Assembly (NCBI GenBank): GCA_023105745.1
Contig: JALGQZ010000009.1
Coordinates: 34,400,409-34,464,408 of the forward strand
Length of the DNA: 64,000 nucleotides
Source: Austropuccinia psidii
Lineage: Eukaryota > Basidiomycota > Pucciniomycetes > Pucciniales > Sphaerophragmiaceae
Direction of reading: 5' to 3'
This document shows, piece after piece, positions 12,401 to 23,810 of the stretch. How positions within the stretch are numbered: the first letter of the stretch is position 1; each line of letters opens with the position of its first letter. The notes under the pieces were generated by a model that did no database searches, was not told where the DNA came from, and saw only the letters and a program-made list of their open reading frames with translations. The translations under genes and the position numbers were made by a program.

Positions 12401-14466
12401 TTACCTCTGCACACGACCACAGAGTGAAAGCTTTCACTACTGTGGGCTGGTTTGTAGTTCTGTATACTAAATAAAGACTAGTATTGGGTTGTAATGTGGA
12501 TTTAGAACCACAATTATTAATTTTTACCCTATACAGGGTGAACATTTTCACCAATGGAGTTTACAGGTGTGTTATGGTGCTTCTGAAGTGTCAGAAACTG
12601 TACAGAACCTGTATGAACCTCTGTATTTGACTTAACTATGAGGTATTTAAGTATAAATAAGCTTCTGCGTCTGTTTGACACCTCATAATCATACTTATGA
12701 GATAATATCCCACTATAAGGCTGTATTGGGCAAACTGTGGGATTTTGACCTTAAAACAGCCATAAATTTTTCAGTTTTTGAGATATCAACCTCTAAATTG
12801 GTCCAGTGTGTAGCCCTGAATTTTTTCTACACAATGGTACCTCATTTGATATGGTTATCATCAAAAATGGCAAAGTTATGCCATGTACAAGTTTTTTTGT
12901 ACATATGTATGTTTTGGCCAAAAGCTGTATGGAGCTTGTTTGCTCCATAACTTTAGTTCTATATGAGATATGGAGAAATTGATGGCACCATCAGATAGGT
13001 CTGATTATGCTCTTTCCAAAAAGACCCCACTTTAGGTATCTCACACTAAAGCTGTAGATGTTAGAAGAGAGGTGAATGTTTTGTTCACCCTTATTTGGCT
13101 TGAATTTGCCCATAACTTCTGTAATACTGGTGCTAGCTCAGTTTGGCTGGTACCATTGGATAGCCCTGACTGAGAGCTTCATTTTGAATACCCATTTGAT
13201 GGGGTTGAGTCTCTTACTCTGTATTTCAGATGAGAGGTGAAAATTAAAGTTTATGCTCAGCAACAACAACTTTGTTATTCTTTGTCCTATGGCGATGGGA
13301 CTTGGATATTTGGAAAGGGGTAATTTTCCTCTTTCCTTTGATACCTTTTGAGCTGATTTGGCTCAGATCCATGTTTTGGTGGTATCTTGGCTATACCATT
13401 GATTTATGGTACTTGGCTGTCATGCTTGTGCTCTGGTTTTGAGTCACAGGCTGACAGTGACAGAAGGTATAATGCTTCCCTAGTGATTGTTGATAGATTG
13501 AGTAAGACTCCAATCTTTCTACCATGTCACAAGGATGATACAGCCATGGATACAGCTCTTCTGATATGGAATAGAGTGGTGTCATGGACTGGCATCCTCA
13601 CAAACCTTGTTAGTTACAGAGATCCCAAATTCACCTCAGCACTATGGACAAATCTTCAACAACTATTTGGGACAAAATTATCCTTCTTTACAGCCTACCA
13701 CCCACCAACTGATGGTCTAGCTGGAAGAATGATACAAGCCTTGGAAGAGGTGGCAAGGAGATTTTGTGCATATGGACTTGAATTCAAAGATTGTGATGGA
13801 TTTACCCATGATTGGTGTACTCTTTTACCAGCACTAGAATTGGCATATAAGACATCCATTAATACCAGTACTACTCAAACTCCTGCTATTCCAGAAAAAG
13901 GCTGGAATCCCAAATGAACGCAAGATTTCTTGAGGAAAGAATTGGTTGAAATACACCCTACAGCTGCTAGCTTCAAAGGAATGCTAGACAAAGCTAGAAA
14001 GCATGCAGGACTCCTTTGCATAAGCTAAGGACAAATGGGACAAGTCACATGCCACTTCAGATTTAAATATGGGGGATTTAGTACTTGTATCCACCAATAA
14101 CTTCAATAACATCAAAGGATGTAAAAAGCTCGACAACTCCTTTTTGAGACCTTTTTTTATTAAGGCCCTCCATGGAGAAAATGCTGTTGATTGAGAATTA
14201 ACTGAAGAACTTAGCAATAAGCATCCTACATTTCCGGTGAGCTTGATAAAGCCATATAAATCTAGTGATTCTGGAAAATTTCCTTTGATGAACAAAGTTC
14301 CCCAAGTTATACCTCCTACTGAACCTTCCGGTATTAAGAAGATTACCAAAGTTCCCAAAGAAAGAAAGTTGAGAACCAATAAAGTAAGGGAATACCTTGT
14401 TAGGTACAGTGACTCAACCTGTGAAGATAAATGGTTATCAGAAATGAACATAGCTGAAGGTGATAA
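9448..14466 (+). pseudogene. Element B pol, decayed (protease, RT, RNase H, integrase)
   Basis: Domains in order: protease about 9600-9850 with HLLDRGAFCSC, where the Ser of the D-S-G active site is Arg; reverse transcriptase about 10080-10720 with many stops but YIDDLIV at about 10660; RNase H about 11070-11480 ([24 protein letters not shown]); integrase from about 11600. The integrase is split by a reverse solo LTR at 12053-13456 and resumes at 13462. Integrase residues are lost: SDRDPKF reads SYRDPKF and AERMIQ reads AGRMIQ. The chromodomain tail is interrupted by element D at 14466 and finishes at 35357-35400 (KLLKRFKHTRNN). Inactive. Confidence 0.88.
12053..13456 (-). mobile_element. Solo LTR 3 (family I, reverse) with TSD GTGAC
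   Basis: On the plus strand it begins TGTCAGGGTGACTCTATG and ends GAGTCACAGGCTGACA, the reverse of the LTRs of C and F. GTGAC flanks it at 12048-12052 and 13457-13461. Removing it rejoins B's integrase from LPPGGD to YNASLVIVDRLSKT. The open frame starting at 13387 is a chimera of LTR sequence and integrase, not a gene start. Confidence 0.93.
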
Positions 14467-15817
14467 TGTGAGCCTGTGAGGTCTGTATAACATACCCATA
14501 AGGCCACAACTGACTTTATACACAGTTAAATTTTGTCTTCAACAGACTTTCTAATAGAATTTAAAAGAAAAAATAACAAAAAATAAGTGTAATTTTTTTT
14601 TGGATAAAAAAATTTATAAATATTATGTCACTTTTGGATTCTCCACTAAAAATAACCTAAGGTACACCCATGAGGTGTTATACCCAAAAACACTTATTTC
14701 TTATGTTATTGGAAGAATTAAGAATCTCACAGTACTAATGTAACTTTTTTAACATTTTTTAAAAGTGTTAAATTTAAGCTGAAATAAGCTTAAACTTAAA
14801 GTTGCATAAGGTTTATGCAAACTTACCAAAATTTCAGTTAAAATTGAGGTGTTGTGTATATTTACTGAATGGGCTAAGGATTTGCCATAAAGAATGTAAA
14901 TCCAGCGTGAGCTCAATTTAAAAGGGTTTAAGGCCATAGTATGGCTTTACATAAAGAAAAGGGCAAAATCCACGCAGAAAGGTGGGACAAAGGAAAAAGA
15001 CCAAATAGAGCTGGAGTACCCAACTTTTTGGATCTGCAAGGATTCAAGTAAGGTTTTCCACCTGTATTGGAGGATTTTCAACCTTATTGAAACTTTAAGA
15101 TTAGACTTTGATACAACATTAAATTTTAAACTGGTTTTATCCCAATTTAGACAGGAATTTCAAGCTGTCAAAGGGTAAATCCCAGTATTAAGGCTTTAAG
15201 AACTGTGAAAACTGAATTAAGCTTAAAAAGCTGAATTAATCTTAAAAAGCTGAATTAAGCTTAAAACGTTGAGGTTACAAGCATTAAAACCTTATCAAAA
15301 GTTAAGGTTTGGTGTGTATTGCCATTTTATGTGGAAAATAGCAATAACTTCAAAAATTCATTAAAAACACAATTCTTAATGGATTTGCTTGAATGTTTCA
15401 CACAGATTACAATTTAATAGTATCTATAGATAAATTAAATTTTAAGTATCTTTTATAAATAAATTTCCTGGGTAATTAGCCTGGAAACTTACTCTTTTAA
15501 TTAAGCTTGAAGAAAATTATAATTTCTTTAAAATTAATTAAAAATTGAGTTTGACAGATTTCTGCTTGAAACTCTACTTTTCAGTTGTTCATGTGATGAA
15601 CTTTAATAAAAATGAGTTTATTTATATTAAAAATTAAAAGAATTACTTTAAATGAGGATTAAAGTTACTTGGAGTTAAGAATAACACGTGTATCTTTAAA
15701 TTGGAAATAAAAATAAGTTACCTTAAGTTAAGAACTTTATTTTTAAGCATAGTTTCTCAGTTTTGACCTGAGCACGCCCTATATATTCATTGTGAATTAT
15801 GAGAGCTGCTCTTAAGG

Positions 15818-15826
15818 CATAAAAAG
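15818..15826 (+). promoter_or_regulatory. TATA-like box in family II LTR
   Basis: CATAAAAAG sits in a block (GAGAGCTGCTC...CATAAAAAGAGTCTTTTCATC) conserved in D's 3' LTR (34527-34535) and, reversed, in both G LTRs (51211-51221 and 60012-60022). The position near the middle-to-late part of the LTR fits a Pol II promoter for the genomic RNA. Transcription start was not determined. Confidence 0.5.
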
Positions 15827-16356
15827 AGTCTTTTCATCACTGTTTTTGTCCATCATTCATAATCAATCCGATCGTATTAGAAATTCAAACAGGTAAGGTT
15901 TTATTAAATATAAAATCTTATTATTAAAGTAATTCTTAAGTTATTTTATTCCTTATTAATTTAAATTAAAGAATTGAAAGCATAGAATTAAGATTATTGT
16001 TTTAATAACCAATGATACCTTTTATTATATAAAATTATCAGCTTAAATGTCAGGGTGAGTCTATGTAGTAGCTTAAAAATAGTAAATACAAGCTAGCACT
16101 ATGACTGTGACACGTCAAATAAATAATAAATTAATTCTTCAGGTCCTACTGCTACGTGGTAACAGTGGTGATGAGTCTATTGAGGACCTGGGTTGCAATG
16201 CTCTAATATCTTTGACTGTAAAGAAACACTACAATAATTATATTTTAATTATATCTTTAATGATTCTAAGGACACTACTGATGGATAACAGTCTTGTCAC
16301 GTAAGAATATATATAAAAGTAAGATAAGATGATGGGTTTTGAAGGCAAAAACCCTT

Positions 16357-16365
16357 CTTTTTATA
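16357..16365 (-). promoter_or_regulatory. TATA box in family I LTR
   Basis: TATAAAAAG on the minus strand, preserved in the 5' LTR at 24959-24967. Only the 5' LTR copy would drive C's own transcript. F's LTR has GATAAAAGG in a comparable setting (44493-44501 and 63756-63764). Confidence 0.5.
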
Positions 16366-16461
16366 TCTTTCAAGACGGTCAGGAGTTATTTACTCTTCAC
16401 ACGTCAGAGGAGTGAAGATTTTCACTCTATTGGTCAGTCTGTGGTTCTGGATCCTCAATTC

Positions 16462-16469
16462 TGACGTCA
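16462..16469. promoter_or_regulatory. CRE-like TGACGTCA palindrome in LTR
   Basis: The 8-bp palindrome TGACGTCA, the consensus site for CREB/ATF-type bZIP proteins, is present here and at 25064-25071 in the other LTR. It keeps a CpG in an otherwise CpG-poor element. Several half-sites (ACGTCA/ACGTCAG) lie nearby in the same LTR. Regulatory function is inference. Confidence 0.4.
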
Positions 16470-17551
16470 GTAGAGGCAGAATTGTGGTTTTGGAACCACA
16501 AATGATCATTCTGGATCAATACAGGATGAAAAACCTTTTCACCTGCCACGTCAGCACTTGGATGACGTTGTTCTGGTGTTTGTATGACCAATACTAGTCA
16601 TTCTGGGCGGGTTTAAGCTTTGAACAACCATTATTTTGAGTATCATGACTGTACTGGTTGGTACAGGTTTGGTACAGGCCAGTATTGGCCAAAATACTTC
16701 CAACCAAGATATTTTGGTCAGTTTTTGAGATATCAAGAAACTAAGAGCACAGAATTTAAGGGCTTAATGGGCTCTTCAATTTGGTATGCTTCATGTTTAC
16801 CCTTCTTTAAAATAGCAAAAGTTTTAAGGGTTTTAAGTTTTTGGATGTATTTTTGTACATCAGTATGAGGCTTCAAAAACTTCCATACCAGATATCTTCT
16901 TCAATTTGGAAGATATCTGTATTCTGATGATACAGTTTTGTAGGGCTTGATTAGCTCTACAGTTTGGTATATTACACTGTACACCTGTATGAGTGTATGC
17001 CAAAGATACAGGGGTTTGTTTACTTTCTTGTTTTCAGAATATCTGTATTTTTGGTTATTAAACCTTTGAACCAAGATCCCTCAGTCAATTTAGGAGATAC
17101 AGAGGTCTAATGTATCTCAAATTAAAGCTCTTGTTTAGATCTTTAATTTGGTTATACCTTTGTACAGTTTTGTACAAGTCCTCTTTGACTTTCAGGGGGG
17201 TCTTGGTTTTGAAATAAAGGTCCTATGGTATCTCCAGTTGTAGTGGTGTTACAGCAACATGGATGATATCATTGAGTAGCTCTCTATGTGAGCTTTAAGA
17301 AAAATACCATTTTGGTATATAATAACTTAAATATGAATAAGTTAGATGAGAGGTGAAAATAAGGGTTTTGACCTGTTTATTCTCCTCTAGGTTTCCTTAT
17401 TCTGTTTGGATAAGGTTGGTGTTTAATTTAAGAGGATTGTTTTCTCTTATTTATTACCTGTATTGACTATGTTTGTTCAATACTTGTCATACCATTGTTT
17501 ATGGTATGTTGGATGTCATGCTAGTGCTCTGTTTTGAGTCACAGGCTGACA

Positions 17552-17562
17552 TACCCTCCCTC
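17552..17562 (-). other. Element C polypurine tract
   Basis: On the minus strand it reads GAGGGAGGGTA immediately before the 3' LTR start TGTCAG. F has the identical tract at 62651-62661. It is the expected plus-strand primer for reverse transcription. It begins only 13 bases after the pol stop codon. Confidence 0.85.
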
Positions 17563-17575
17563 AAAAGAAGGCTCA

Positions 17576-20500
17576 TCATTGATGAGACTCCTCAGCCCTT
17601 CTGGAGGCTCTGAATCTTCTGAGGTGTATTTGTCCATCTGGGATTTCTTTCTCAGTTAACCATTTATCTTTGTCTGCTGGTTGATTCTTAAATCTAACCA
17701 GATATTGCCTGTTGTCTTTCCCATTAATTCTTATTTTCCTGGCTTTAATGATCTTTTTCACTGGTCCAGGTGAGTCATCTTCCTCTACCAATCTTTCATG
17801 GCTGACTGTCTTCTTTCTGTCAGGGAATTTCTCCTCATCTGTCTGGTGATAAGGTTTGACCAGGCTCACAGGGAAAACTGGGTGTTTCCTAGAGAACTCT
17901 TTGGTCAGGTTGACCTCTACTGCATTCTTTTCTATTAATTTAATAATGGTGAATGGTCCTATGAATGAGTCTCTCATCTTCTTGGGTCCTTTTAGGTTGT
18001 TGAAGTTAAGAGTTGAGATTAGAACTTGGTCTCCTTCTTTGAAATCAGGTTCTTGGTGACTTTTATCATATCTCTGTTTGTTATATAATTTGGCTTCAGC
18101 CACACATTGCTCTGCTTTTTCACAGGCAGTCTTCCACATTGTGTGGAAGTCCTTAGCTGTGGGGTGTACTGAGAGAAGGTTCTTCTTCAAGTAGTCTACT
18201 GGAAGTAGTGGGTTCCATCCTTTCTCTAATGTGGCAGGGGTTTTTCCTGTCACTGAGTGTATACTTGTGTTGTATGCCAATTGTACAGCTGGTAGGAGGG
18301 TTACCCAGTCATGGGTATATCCCTCATTGTCTTTATATTCCATGCCATATGCACAAAACCTTCTAATGATGTCTTCCAATGTTTGGATCATTCTTTCTGC
18401 TAGACCATCTATTTGTGGATGGTAAGCTGTGGAAAATGCTAGTTTGGTTCCCAGCATCTCATATAGATTAGTCCAAAATTCTGATGTGAATTTAGGGTCT
18501 CTGTCACTAATTATAATTCTTGGAGCTCCACAGTTAGCTATCACATTGTTCCAGAACAATATGGCTGTGTCCATTGCTGTGTCCTCTTTGTGACAGGGGA
18601 GACATCTGACACTCTTGCTGTACCTGTCTACTACTACTAGGCATGCATTAAAGCTGTCTTTCCCTCCAGGGACCAGGCCTGTTACCCAATCCATGTTTAT
18701 TATTTCCCAGGGGTGTTTGGGCTCCTCTATACTCTGGAGTAATCCATATCTTTTGCCATGACTTCTGTTGGCTTTTTGGCATCTGGTACAAGTGTTGATG
18801 TATTCACTCAAGTCTTGTTCCCACTTTGGCCACCAAGCTGTGCTAAAGACTCTTTCTTTAGTTCTTTCTTCACTCATATGTCCCATGTATGGGCAGTCAT
18901 GGCATTCCTGTAGTATCAGGGAAATATGTTCTCTATTTATTATTACCAGGGCACTTGTGTGTTTTTCCCTATGGTACAGTAGATTATCTATCAGAAAAAA
19001 TCTATTTTCTTTAAAGTTTTTGAGCCATGGCTCTTCCAATTGACTCTCTAGTTCAGGACTCCTGTACTTTTGTTTTAATAGTTGTATCAATATACTACAC
19101 TGTTTGTGTTTATTGTATGCTGATTGTACTATGCTAAAGAATTCTGTATTCAGATTAGAGGAGCTGATTCCCAGTATGGGTATTTCTTTAATTTCCCCAT
19201 AGCTCTGTGCTGGGTTTGATGAATCATTCCCCAATGCCCAGTTTGATAGTTTGAAGTTCTTTCTCCTGTCTATCTCCATGCATTGTATAGGTATTTTGGC
19301 CCCATTTTCTGGGTCATATGCTGGATTTTCTTGGTCATTCTTCAGTGGCCACCTGCTGAGACCATCTGCATTAGTATGACTTTTCCCTTCTTTATAGATG
19401 ATAGTCATATTCCCTCTGTATTCTTGTATGGCTATTTGCCACCTAAGCATGTGTCTGTTTGTTGTCTTCATGTTCAACAGTGACTTGAGGGCTGTGCAGT
19501 CAGTAAAAACTTCAAATACTGCTCCTTCTAAGTAGTAATGGAGTTTTTCTAATGCCCATACCAAGAATAGACATTCTGTCTGAGTAGCTCCATATCTGGC
19601 TTCTGAGTCTTTCAGTTGTCTTGATATATAGCAAATTACTCCTTCTTTGGGTATTCCATCCACTAATTGCCTTTGGTGTAGTGCTGCTCCTAGTCCTTGG
19701 CTACATGCTGCATCTATATAAAGCTTGAATGGTAGTTCAAAATCAGGCATCATTAGGACAGGGGCATTGGTCAGTTCATGTTTGATCTTTTCAAATGCAT
19801 CCCTTCTTTCCTTGGTAATTTCAAAGACTACATCTTTTGAGCACAGTTTGTATAGGCTACTAGTGATGTGTGCAAAGTTTTTTATGTGGCTTCTGTAGTA
19901 GCTAGCAAAGCCCAAAAAAGATTGCATTTCTTTGATGTTCTTTGGTACTGGTTTCTTCAGTACTGCAGCAACTTTATTTTGGTCTATAGCTAGACTTAAA
20001 CCTGAAACTTTGTGTCCTAGGGCTAGCAGTTCTTGCTTTCCAAAGTTACATTTTTTAAGAGATATCTCCATATTGATTGGTGTGCATTTTCCCAATATTT
20101 TATCAATTTTCTTCACATGGTCTTCCCATGTTTCTGAGTATATTATGATATCATCAATGTACACTACCATCCACCCTTCCATTATTTCATCTTGAAATAT
20201 GGTATCCATCATCCTCTGAAAATGGGCTGGTGCATTCTTAATGCCAAATGGCATTCTGGTATATTCATATATGCCCATATGGCATATAATTCTTAGCAAT
20301 TTGATGGAATATGGTTTCACCCCATTCTGGTGAAAACCTTTCATGCAGTCCATTTTTGTAATGAACTTGGCTTTTGCTAGTTTATCTAGTGCATGTGGTA
20401 TCCTTGGGATGGGGTACCTATCTGCTTTGGTGTAATTATTAAAAGCCCTGAAGTCACCACATAGTCTGGATTTACCATCATGCCAAGTTATAAGGACTGG

Positions 20501-21574
20501 TGTAGTGACCTCTACTATCTCATTATGTCCTATCTTTCTTATTACCCCCATTTCTAGGAGTTCATTGATGTGTTTCTCAATTTCTTTCCTAGTTTCCATG
20601 CTGGCTGGGTATGGTGGTCTCCTAAGCATAGGTGGATATGGTCTTTCTACATCCAGATATAATTCTATATCATGTCCTTTGATTTTTCCTAGTGGTTCAT
20701 CTCCTATTGCAAAAGCTCCTCTATGCTTTCTCAATACTTTCAGTAAGTTGAGTTTCATTTTACTGGTGAGTTGAGTGCCATATTGGGCTTCTTTGAATTC
20801 TTCCACTAGTTCTTTCAATGTGTTATCATTTGTTATATGATTTATGTCAAAGGAAAATTTTTTGTCTTTGTTTGTACCTATGGTAAGATATCTATTTTTA
20901 CTATTGCAAATGTCCATACCATACATTCTTTGGTACTCTGTACCTAGTAAGAATCCTTGTACATGTGCATTCTCTAGAACTACAAATTCAGGTTCTAGTC
21001 TGATATTTCCTTTTTGGTGTGGGATAATTATCTCTTTGATTATTGTCCCCAGTGAGTGCATTTTACCTGATGCACTTTTAAAGTTTCTAGCTTTTGTTGG
21101 GATTATATCTTCTTCCCATTTGGGGAAGTGTTGTTTCAAGTATTCTTTTGCCACTATGGAGCAACTTGCTCCTGTGTCAATGATCATTGGGTGTTTACAG
21201 TTCTCAATATAGACTGTCAATTTTGAAGGTGTTCCATGAATGAATCCCATCCCTCTATTTGGGGTTACCAGGAATGTTTGTGCATTCTGTGTGTACTTAC
21301 AGAGCTCTTTGTCTGTTGTTATTTGTGGTATGCCTGAATCCAATTCAATGTCTTGTATGTCAAGTGAACTTTCTTCATTGCATTCCACTATGTATTCTTC
21401 TATGGTATCAGGTTCACTTTGTGATTCTGCTCTCATACCATTTCCCATGCTGTCAGAATCAGATTTTTCACCTGTTTGTTCTTCTTCTGCTTCTTCATCA
21501 ATTGCATATATTTTATTTTTTGGTTTTGTGCAATTGTTGGCATAGTGGTCTGGTGAACCACAGTTGTGGCACAC
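17576..21574 (-). CDS. pol: Ty3/gypsy Pol polyprotein, intact (element C)
   Basis: 1332 codons, read in the same frame as gag after a TAA. The first codon is GTG directly after that stop, so this is not a natural start; the protein is presumably the C-terminal part of Gag-Pol. Residues from the GTG: zinc knuckle Cys2-Cys5-His10-Cys15; aspartic protease IDTGAS with Asp133; reverse transcriptase YIDD at 472-475; RNase H from about 616 ([15 protein letters not shown], Asp621; NADGLSRW); integrase HHCC zinc site about 891-934; catalytic D962, D1024 and E1060, the last two 35 residues apart as in D,D(35)E; chromodomain-like tail from about 1270 ([17 protein letters not shown]). All catalytic residues are present. 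Together these convert element RNA to DNA and integrate it. F is its closest relative here. Confidence 0.95.
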   Translation of the reverse strand: MCHNCGSPDHYANNCTKPKNKIYAIDEEAEEEQTGEKSDSDSMGNGMRAESQSEPDTIEEYIVECNEESSLDIQDIELDSGIPQITTDKELCKYTQNAQTFLVTPNRGMGFIHGTPSKLTVYIENCKHPMIIDTGASCSIVAKEYLKQHFPKWEEDIIPTKARNFKSASGKMHSLGTIIKEIIIPHQKGNIRLEPEFVVLENAHVQGFLLGTEYQRMYGMDICNSKNRYLTIGTNKDKKFSFDINHITNDNTLKELVEEFKEAQYGTQLTSKMKLNLLKVLRKHRGAFAIGDEPLGKIKGHDIELYLDVERPYPPMLRRPPYPASMETRKEIEKHINELLEMGVIRKIGHNEIVEVTTPVLITWHDGKSRLCGDFRAFNNYTKADRYPIPRIPHALDKLAKAKFITKMDCMKGFHQNGVKPYSIKLLRIICHMGIYEYTRMPFGIKNAPAHFQRMMDTIFQDEIMEGWMVVYIDDIIIYSETWEDHVKKIDKILGKCTPINMEISLKKCNFGKQELLALGHKVSGLSLAIDQNKVAAVLKKPVPKNIKEMQSFLGFASYYRSHIKNFAHITSSLYKLCSKDVVFEITKERRDAFEKIKHELTNAPVLMMPDFELPFKLYIDAACSQGLGAALHQRQLVDGIPKEGVICYISRQLKDSEARYGATQTECLFLVWALEKLHYYLEGAVFEVFTDCTALKSLLNMKTTNRHMLRWQIAIQEYRGNMTIIYKEGKSHTNADGLSRWPLKNDQENPAYDPENGAKIPIQCMEIDRRKNFKLSNWALGNDSSNPAQSYGEIKEIPILGISSSNLNTEFFSIVQSAYNKHKQCSILIQLLKQKYRSPELESQLEEPWLKNFKENRFFLIDNLLYHREKHTSALVIINREHISLILQECHDCPYMGHMSEERTKERVFSTAWWPKWEQDLSEYINTCTRCQKANRSHGKRYGLLQSIEEPKHPWEIINMDWVTGLVPGGKDSFNACLVVVDRYSKSVRCLPCHKEDTAMDTAILFWNNVIANCGAPRIIISDRDPKFTSEFWTNLYEMLGTKLAFSTAYHPQIDGLAERMIQTLEDIIRRFCAYGMEYKDNEGYTHDWVTLLPAVQLAYNTSIHSVTGKTPATLEKGWNPLLPVDYLKKNLLSVHPTAKDFHTMWKTACEKAEQCVAEAKLYNKQRYDKSHQEPDFKEGDQVLISTLNFNNLKGPKKMRDSFIGPFTIIKLIEKNAVEVNLTKEFSRKHPVFPVSLVKPYHQTDEEKFPDRKKTVSHERLVEEDDSPGPVKKIIKARKIRINGKDNRQYLVRFKNQPADKDKWLTEKEIPDGQIHLRRFRASRRAEESHQ

Positions 21575-23437
21575 TTATTTCTTTTTTGGGGTTTCTTTCC
21601 CTTTTTCTTTGTTTGTCTCTTTAACTTCAGACCTCTTGTCTTTGAAGTTTGGTTTGAAAGATGTGTACCTTCCTATGGAGGTCTTTTTTCTCACATCTTG
21701 TATGACATTTGCTATGTCATCAATGCTGCTGATGTTGTTGCATCTGCATTTGACTGCATGTTCTAGATCTCCTGGTAATTTTGTCAGGAGTTTATGGTTT
21801 CTCATTTCTATTGTCATATTGGGATCAATAGCTTTTAGCCTCTTTGTTTGTTTGAGGCACCATTCATAAGGGTCTTTTTCTGTGGAGTATCTATCACTTT
21901 CAAAGGACATGGTCTTTTGCCAGATCCAACTACCATTGCTATACTTTTGTGTAATCTGGTTCCTCCACCATGGCCAGCTTTTCCTGCCATGTATTTCTTT
22001 CATCTCAGTATACCATATGTTTGCATGGCCTCTGAATGCTGTGTTGAGTCTTGTTGTGATCCAGTAGTCTGGTATCTTTGGGACATCAACAAAGAGTCCA
22101 TCAATATAGTCAATGATCTCCATATGGTCATATTCCCCAATTCCTGAGAACTTTGGCCAGTTTGTTACTTCTGGTAACTGTTTCAGTGCCTGTTTCTCTG
22201 AATAGTTGAGATTTTCCCCATCTTGGTACACTGACTCTGATCTTAACTTTGGAGTCTGATATTCAGGTTCCTGGTCACAGTCTTTATCCTCTTCTTTTAA
22301 TTTTGTAGAGGTAGTAGGTTGACCTTGTGTTGGGGGGTATTGATTGTCTTCTCTGTCATAGAGGTAATCAATTTCTTTGTCAAAGCTATCCTGTTGCTGC
22401 TGGATACTCCTCAGATCCCTCCTCACAGTTTGTTGTTCTTCTAGAATTGAATTCAACTGTCTGTTGGTTTTTTCAAATTCTGTCCAAATTTTGGCCAGAT
22501 TTGTATTTAAGTCTTTTATGACTGTTTCTTGGAAAGCATTTTCTTCTTTCAATGTTTCCACTTCTGTCCTCATTTTTCCTGAGGTTTCATGTGTCCAATC
22601 CATGAATTGGGCCAATTTGGTCCATGTGAATTTGTTTTCAAACTCATGAGTGTGCATTGTAGTTTCAGTTATTAATTCTGGGTCTATTGAGTCAGAACTA
22701 GCAAACCTATTTGTAGGTACAACTATTTCTTGCTTTTGTGTACTTCTTGGACTAAGTCCATCAGCTTTTTCATCAATGGGTCTGCTTCCTTCTTCCTCTG
22801 GTTGAAAGAAGTTTTGTTTTTCCCTTGGGCTCCTTTTCTCCTGTTGGAAACTACCTGGAATGGTAGGGGAGCTTTGGATGAAGTTTCCTTTGGCTTGTAA
22901 GGCCTGGAACTGCTGGATGGTTGTGGGGAAGATGGGTCTTCTTCTTCCATTTCTGGGGGTACCTGAATCTGACTGGGCTCTTCCTTGTGCCAAGATCTCT
23001 CTATGGCTTGTATGGCTGCCTGGTTCTCTTTGATTCTGGTTGCTCTTTCTTCTAAGAGTTTGAAATTCTTGTTGGGATTCCAACCTTGCATTTCTGTCAT
23101 AAGTTCAATCCAAGCCATTTGCTTGAGACAGATCTTCTGGGTTGTTATCCCCACTTCTGCCCATGATGCTGCCATAGTGAACATTTTGTTGTCCATGCTC
23201 CATGTGAAGAGGTCTCTCAGGAGTTCGTGTATTTGGAGGACCTGTTCTGCATCTGTCCAATCTCCTGGTTGGACTCCTGAGTTGAATTTTATTTGGAACA
23301 AGACCTTGGGTAGGAGTTCCCTGATGGTAAGTCCTTTGCTGGTCATTTGCTCCAGTTCTTCTTCCTCTGTGTCTTCTTGGCCAGTGTTCTGGTTGATTTC
23401 TTGGGAATCCAAGATCTCTAAGAAGTGGAGGTGTCAT
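21575..23437 (-). pseudogene. gag: Element C gag frame (two nonsense codons)
   Basis: The frame begins at ATG 23437-23435 (MTPPLLRDLGFPRNQPE), inside the presumed short intron 23498-23418. It meets TGA at 23105-23107, reopens, and runs 502 codons to TAA at 21575-21577, just before the zinc knuckle. The aligned frame in F has no stop at either place (KKNSCHNC where C has KK-stop-VCHNC), so both look like mutations, although read-through of the second cannot be excluded. The N-terminal third is Pro/Arg/Gln/Ser-rich and low in hydrophobic residues. Then come a coiled-coil-like stretch (EEQQTVRRDLRSIQQQQDSF) and the capsid-like core (GEYDHMEIIDYIDGLFVDVP, HGRKSWPWWRNQITQKYSNG). Its first ~700 nt overlap a second open frame. 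Confidence 0.85.
22723..23417 (-). CDS. Overlapping-frame ORF, main exon (element C)
   Basis: This open frame is one base downstream of gag and overlaps it throughout. The exon begins after TTCTTAG at 23418 (GAG ATC TTG GAT TCC) and ends at TAG 22723. Joined to the leader exon 23810-23499 and the A at 24551 it gives 336 codons including stop, with phases matching exactly. The protein has an acidic start (EDTEEEELEQ), a hydrophobic/aromatic core (WSMDNKMF, ASWAEVG, GWNPNKNFKLLEERATRIKENQ), a Ser/Pro-rich linker and a basic tail (NKTSFNQRKKEADPLMKKL). F, G and B have recognisable homologues. I know no named family for it. It could be an accessory protein or an alternative Gag N-terminus. Confidence 0.7.
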
Positions 23438-23498
23438 GTTAACAATGTTAAAAAGTGACAGACAATAAAAAATGTTGTATTTTTCAAGGTTTATTTAC

Positions 23499-23810
23499 CT
23501 TTAGCAGGCCCTTGTACAAATTTATGATCTATACTCTTTGGCAATTTGCCTTTAGAGTTTACAACTGGGTTGATAACAGTGATTTTCTGTTTCTCAACTT
23601 GTTTTGGTGATCCAACTGGTTTTGTTGGAGCTTTTCTGGGTTTTTTGGCCCTTGGTACAGCTATTGGTGTCCAATCTTTTGAGTTGATTGTCACTTCACT
23701 GTGTCTTTTCTGCTTGCCCTTGGTTTTTGGCAGCACCTCTCTGTCTTCTGAGGCTGTCACAGATGGGTTTCCTTGTGACTGGGTTTCTAATGGAATGTAG
23801 TCCTTTTCCA
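23499..23810 (-). CDS. Leader exon of the overlapping ORF (element C)
   Basis: 312 nt encoding EKDYIPLETQSQ... to VQGPAKG. It starts with TG after the 3' splice site AG (23812-23811). An upstream exon ending in A (24551) before GTGAGT would complete ATG. The exon ends in phase 1 at GCTAAAG|GTAAATA. Unspliced, the frame stops two codons later at TAA 23491-23493, 54 nt before the gag ATG. F has a clear homologue (VEKNYIPLETQSQ, NPVVTSKGKLPKS). The product is basic and Lys/Pro-rich. It may act only as the first part of the spliced protein, or as an upstream ORF. Confidence 0.65.

Larger units (their letters stand above)
16048..17551 (-). repeat. Element C 3' LTR
   Basis: 1504 bp, with TGTCAG at the left and CTGACA at the right, 6-bp inverted termini. 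Compared with the copy at 24647-26153 it lacks 3 bases (AATGCTC versus AATAATGCTC) and differs at about 20 other sites. On the minus strand it contains TATAAAAAG (16357-16365) and a TGACGTCA palindrome at 16462-16469. Confidence 0.96.

Noticed and set aside
13387..13456. Apparent start of a 176-residue protein at 13387
   Set aside because: The first ~24 codons are solo-LTR sequence; the integrase part starts only after the TSD at 13461.
17856..23458. Many open frames on the plus strand across element C (e.g. 20844-21212, 21240-21545, 22985-23458)
   Set aside because: They lie antisense to gag/pol, have biased hydrophobic Cys/Phe/Leu-rich composition typical of reverse-strand reading, and show no homology between C and F.
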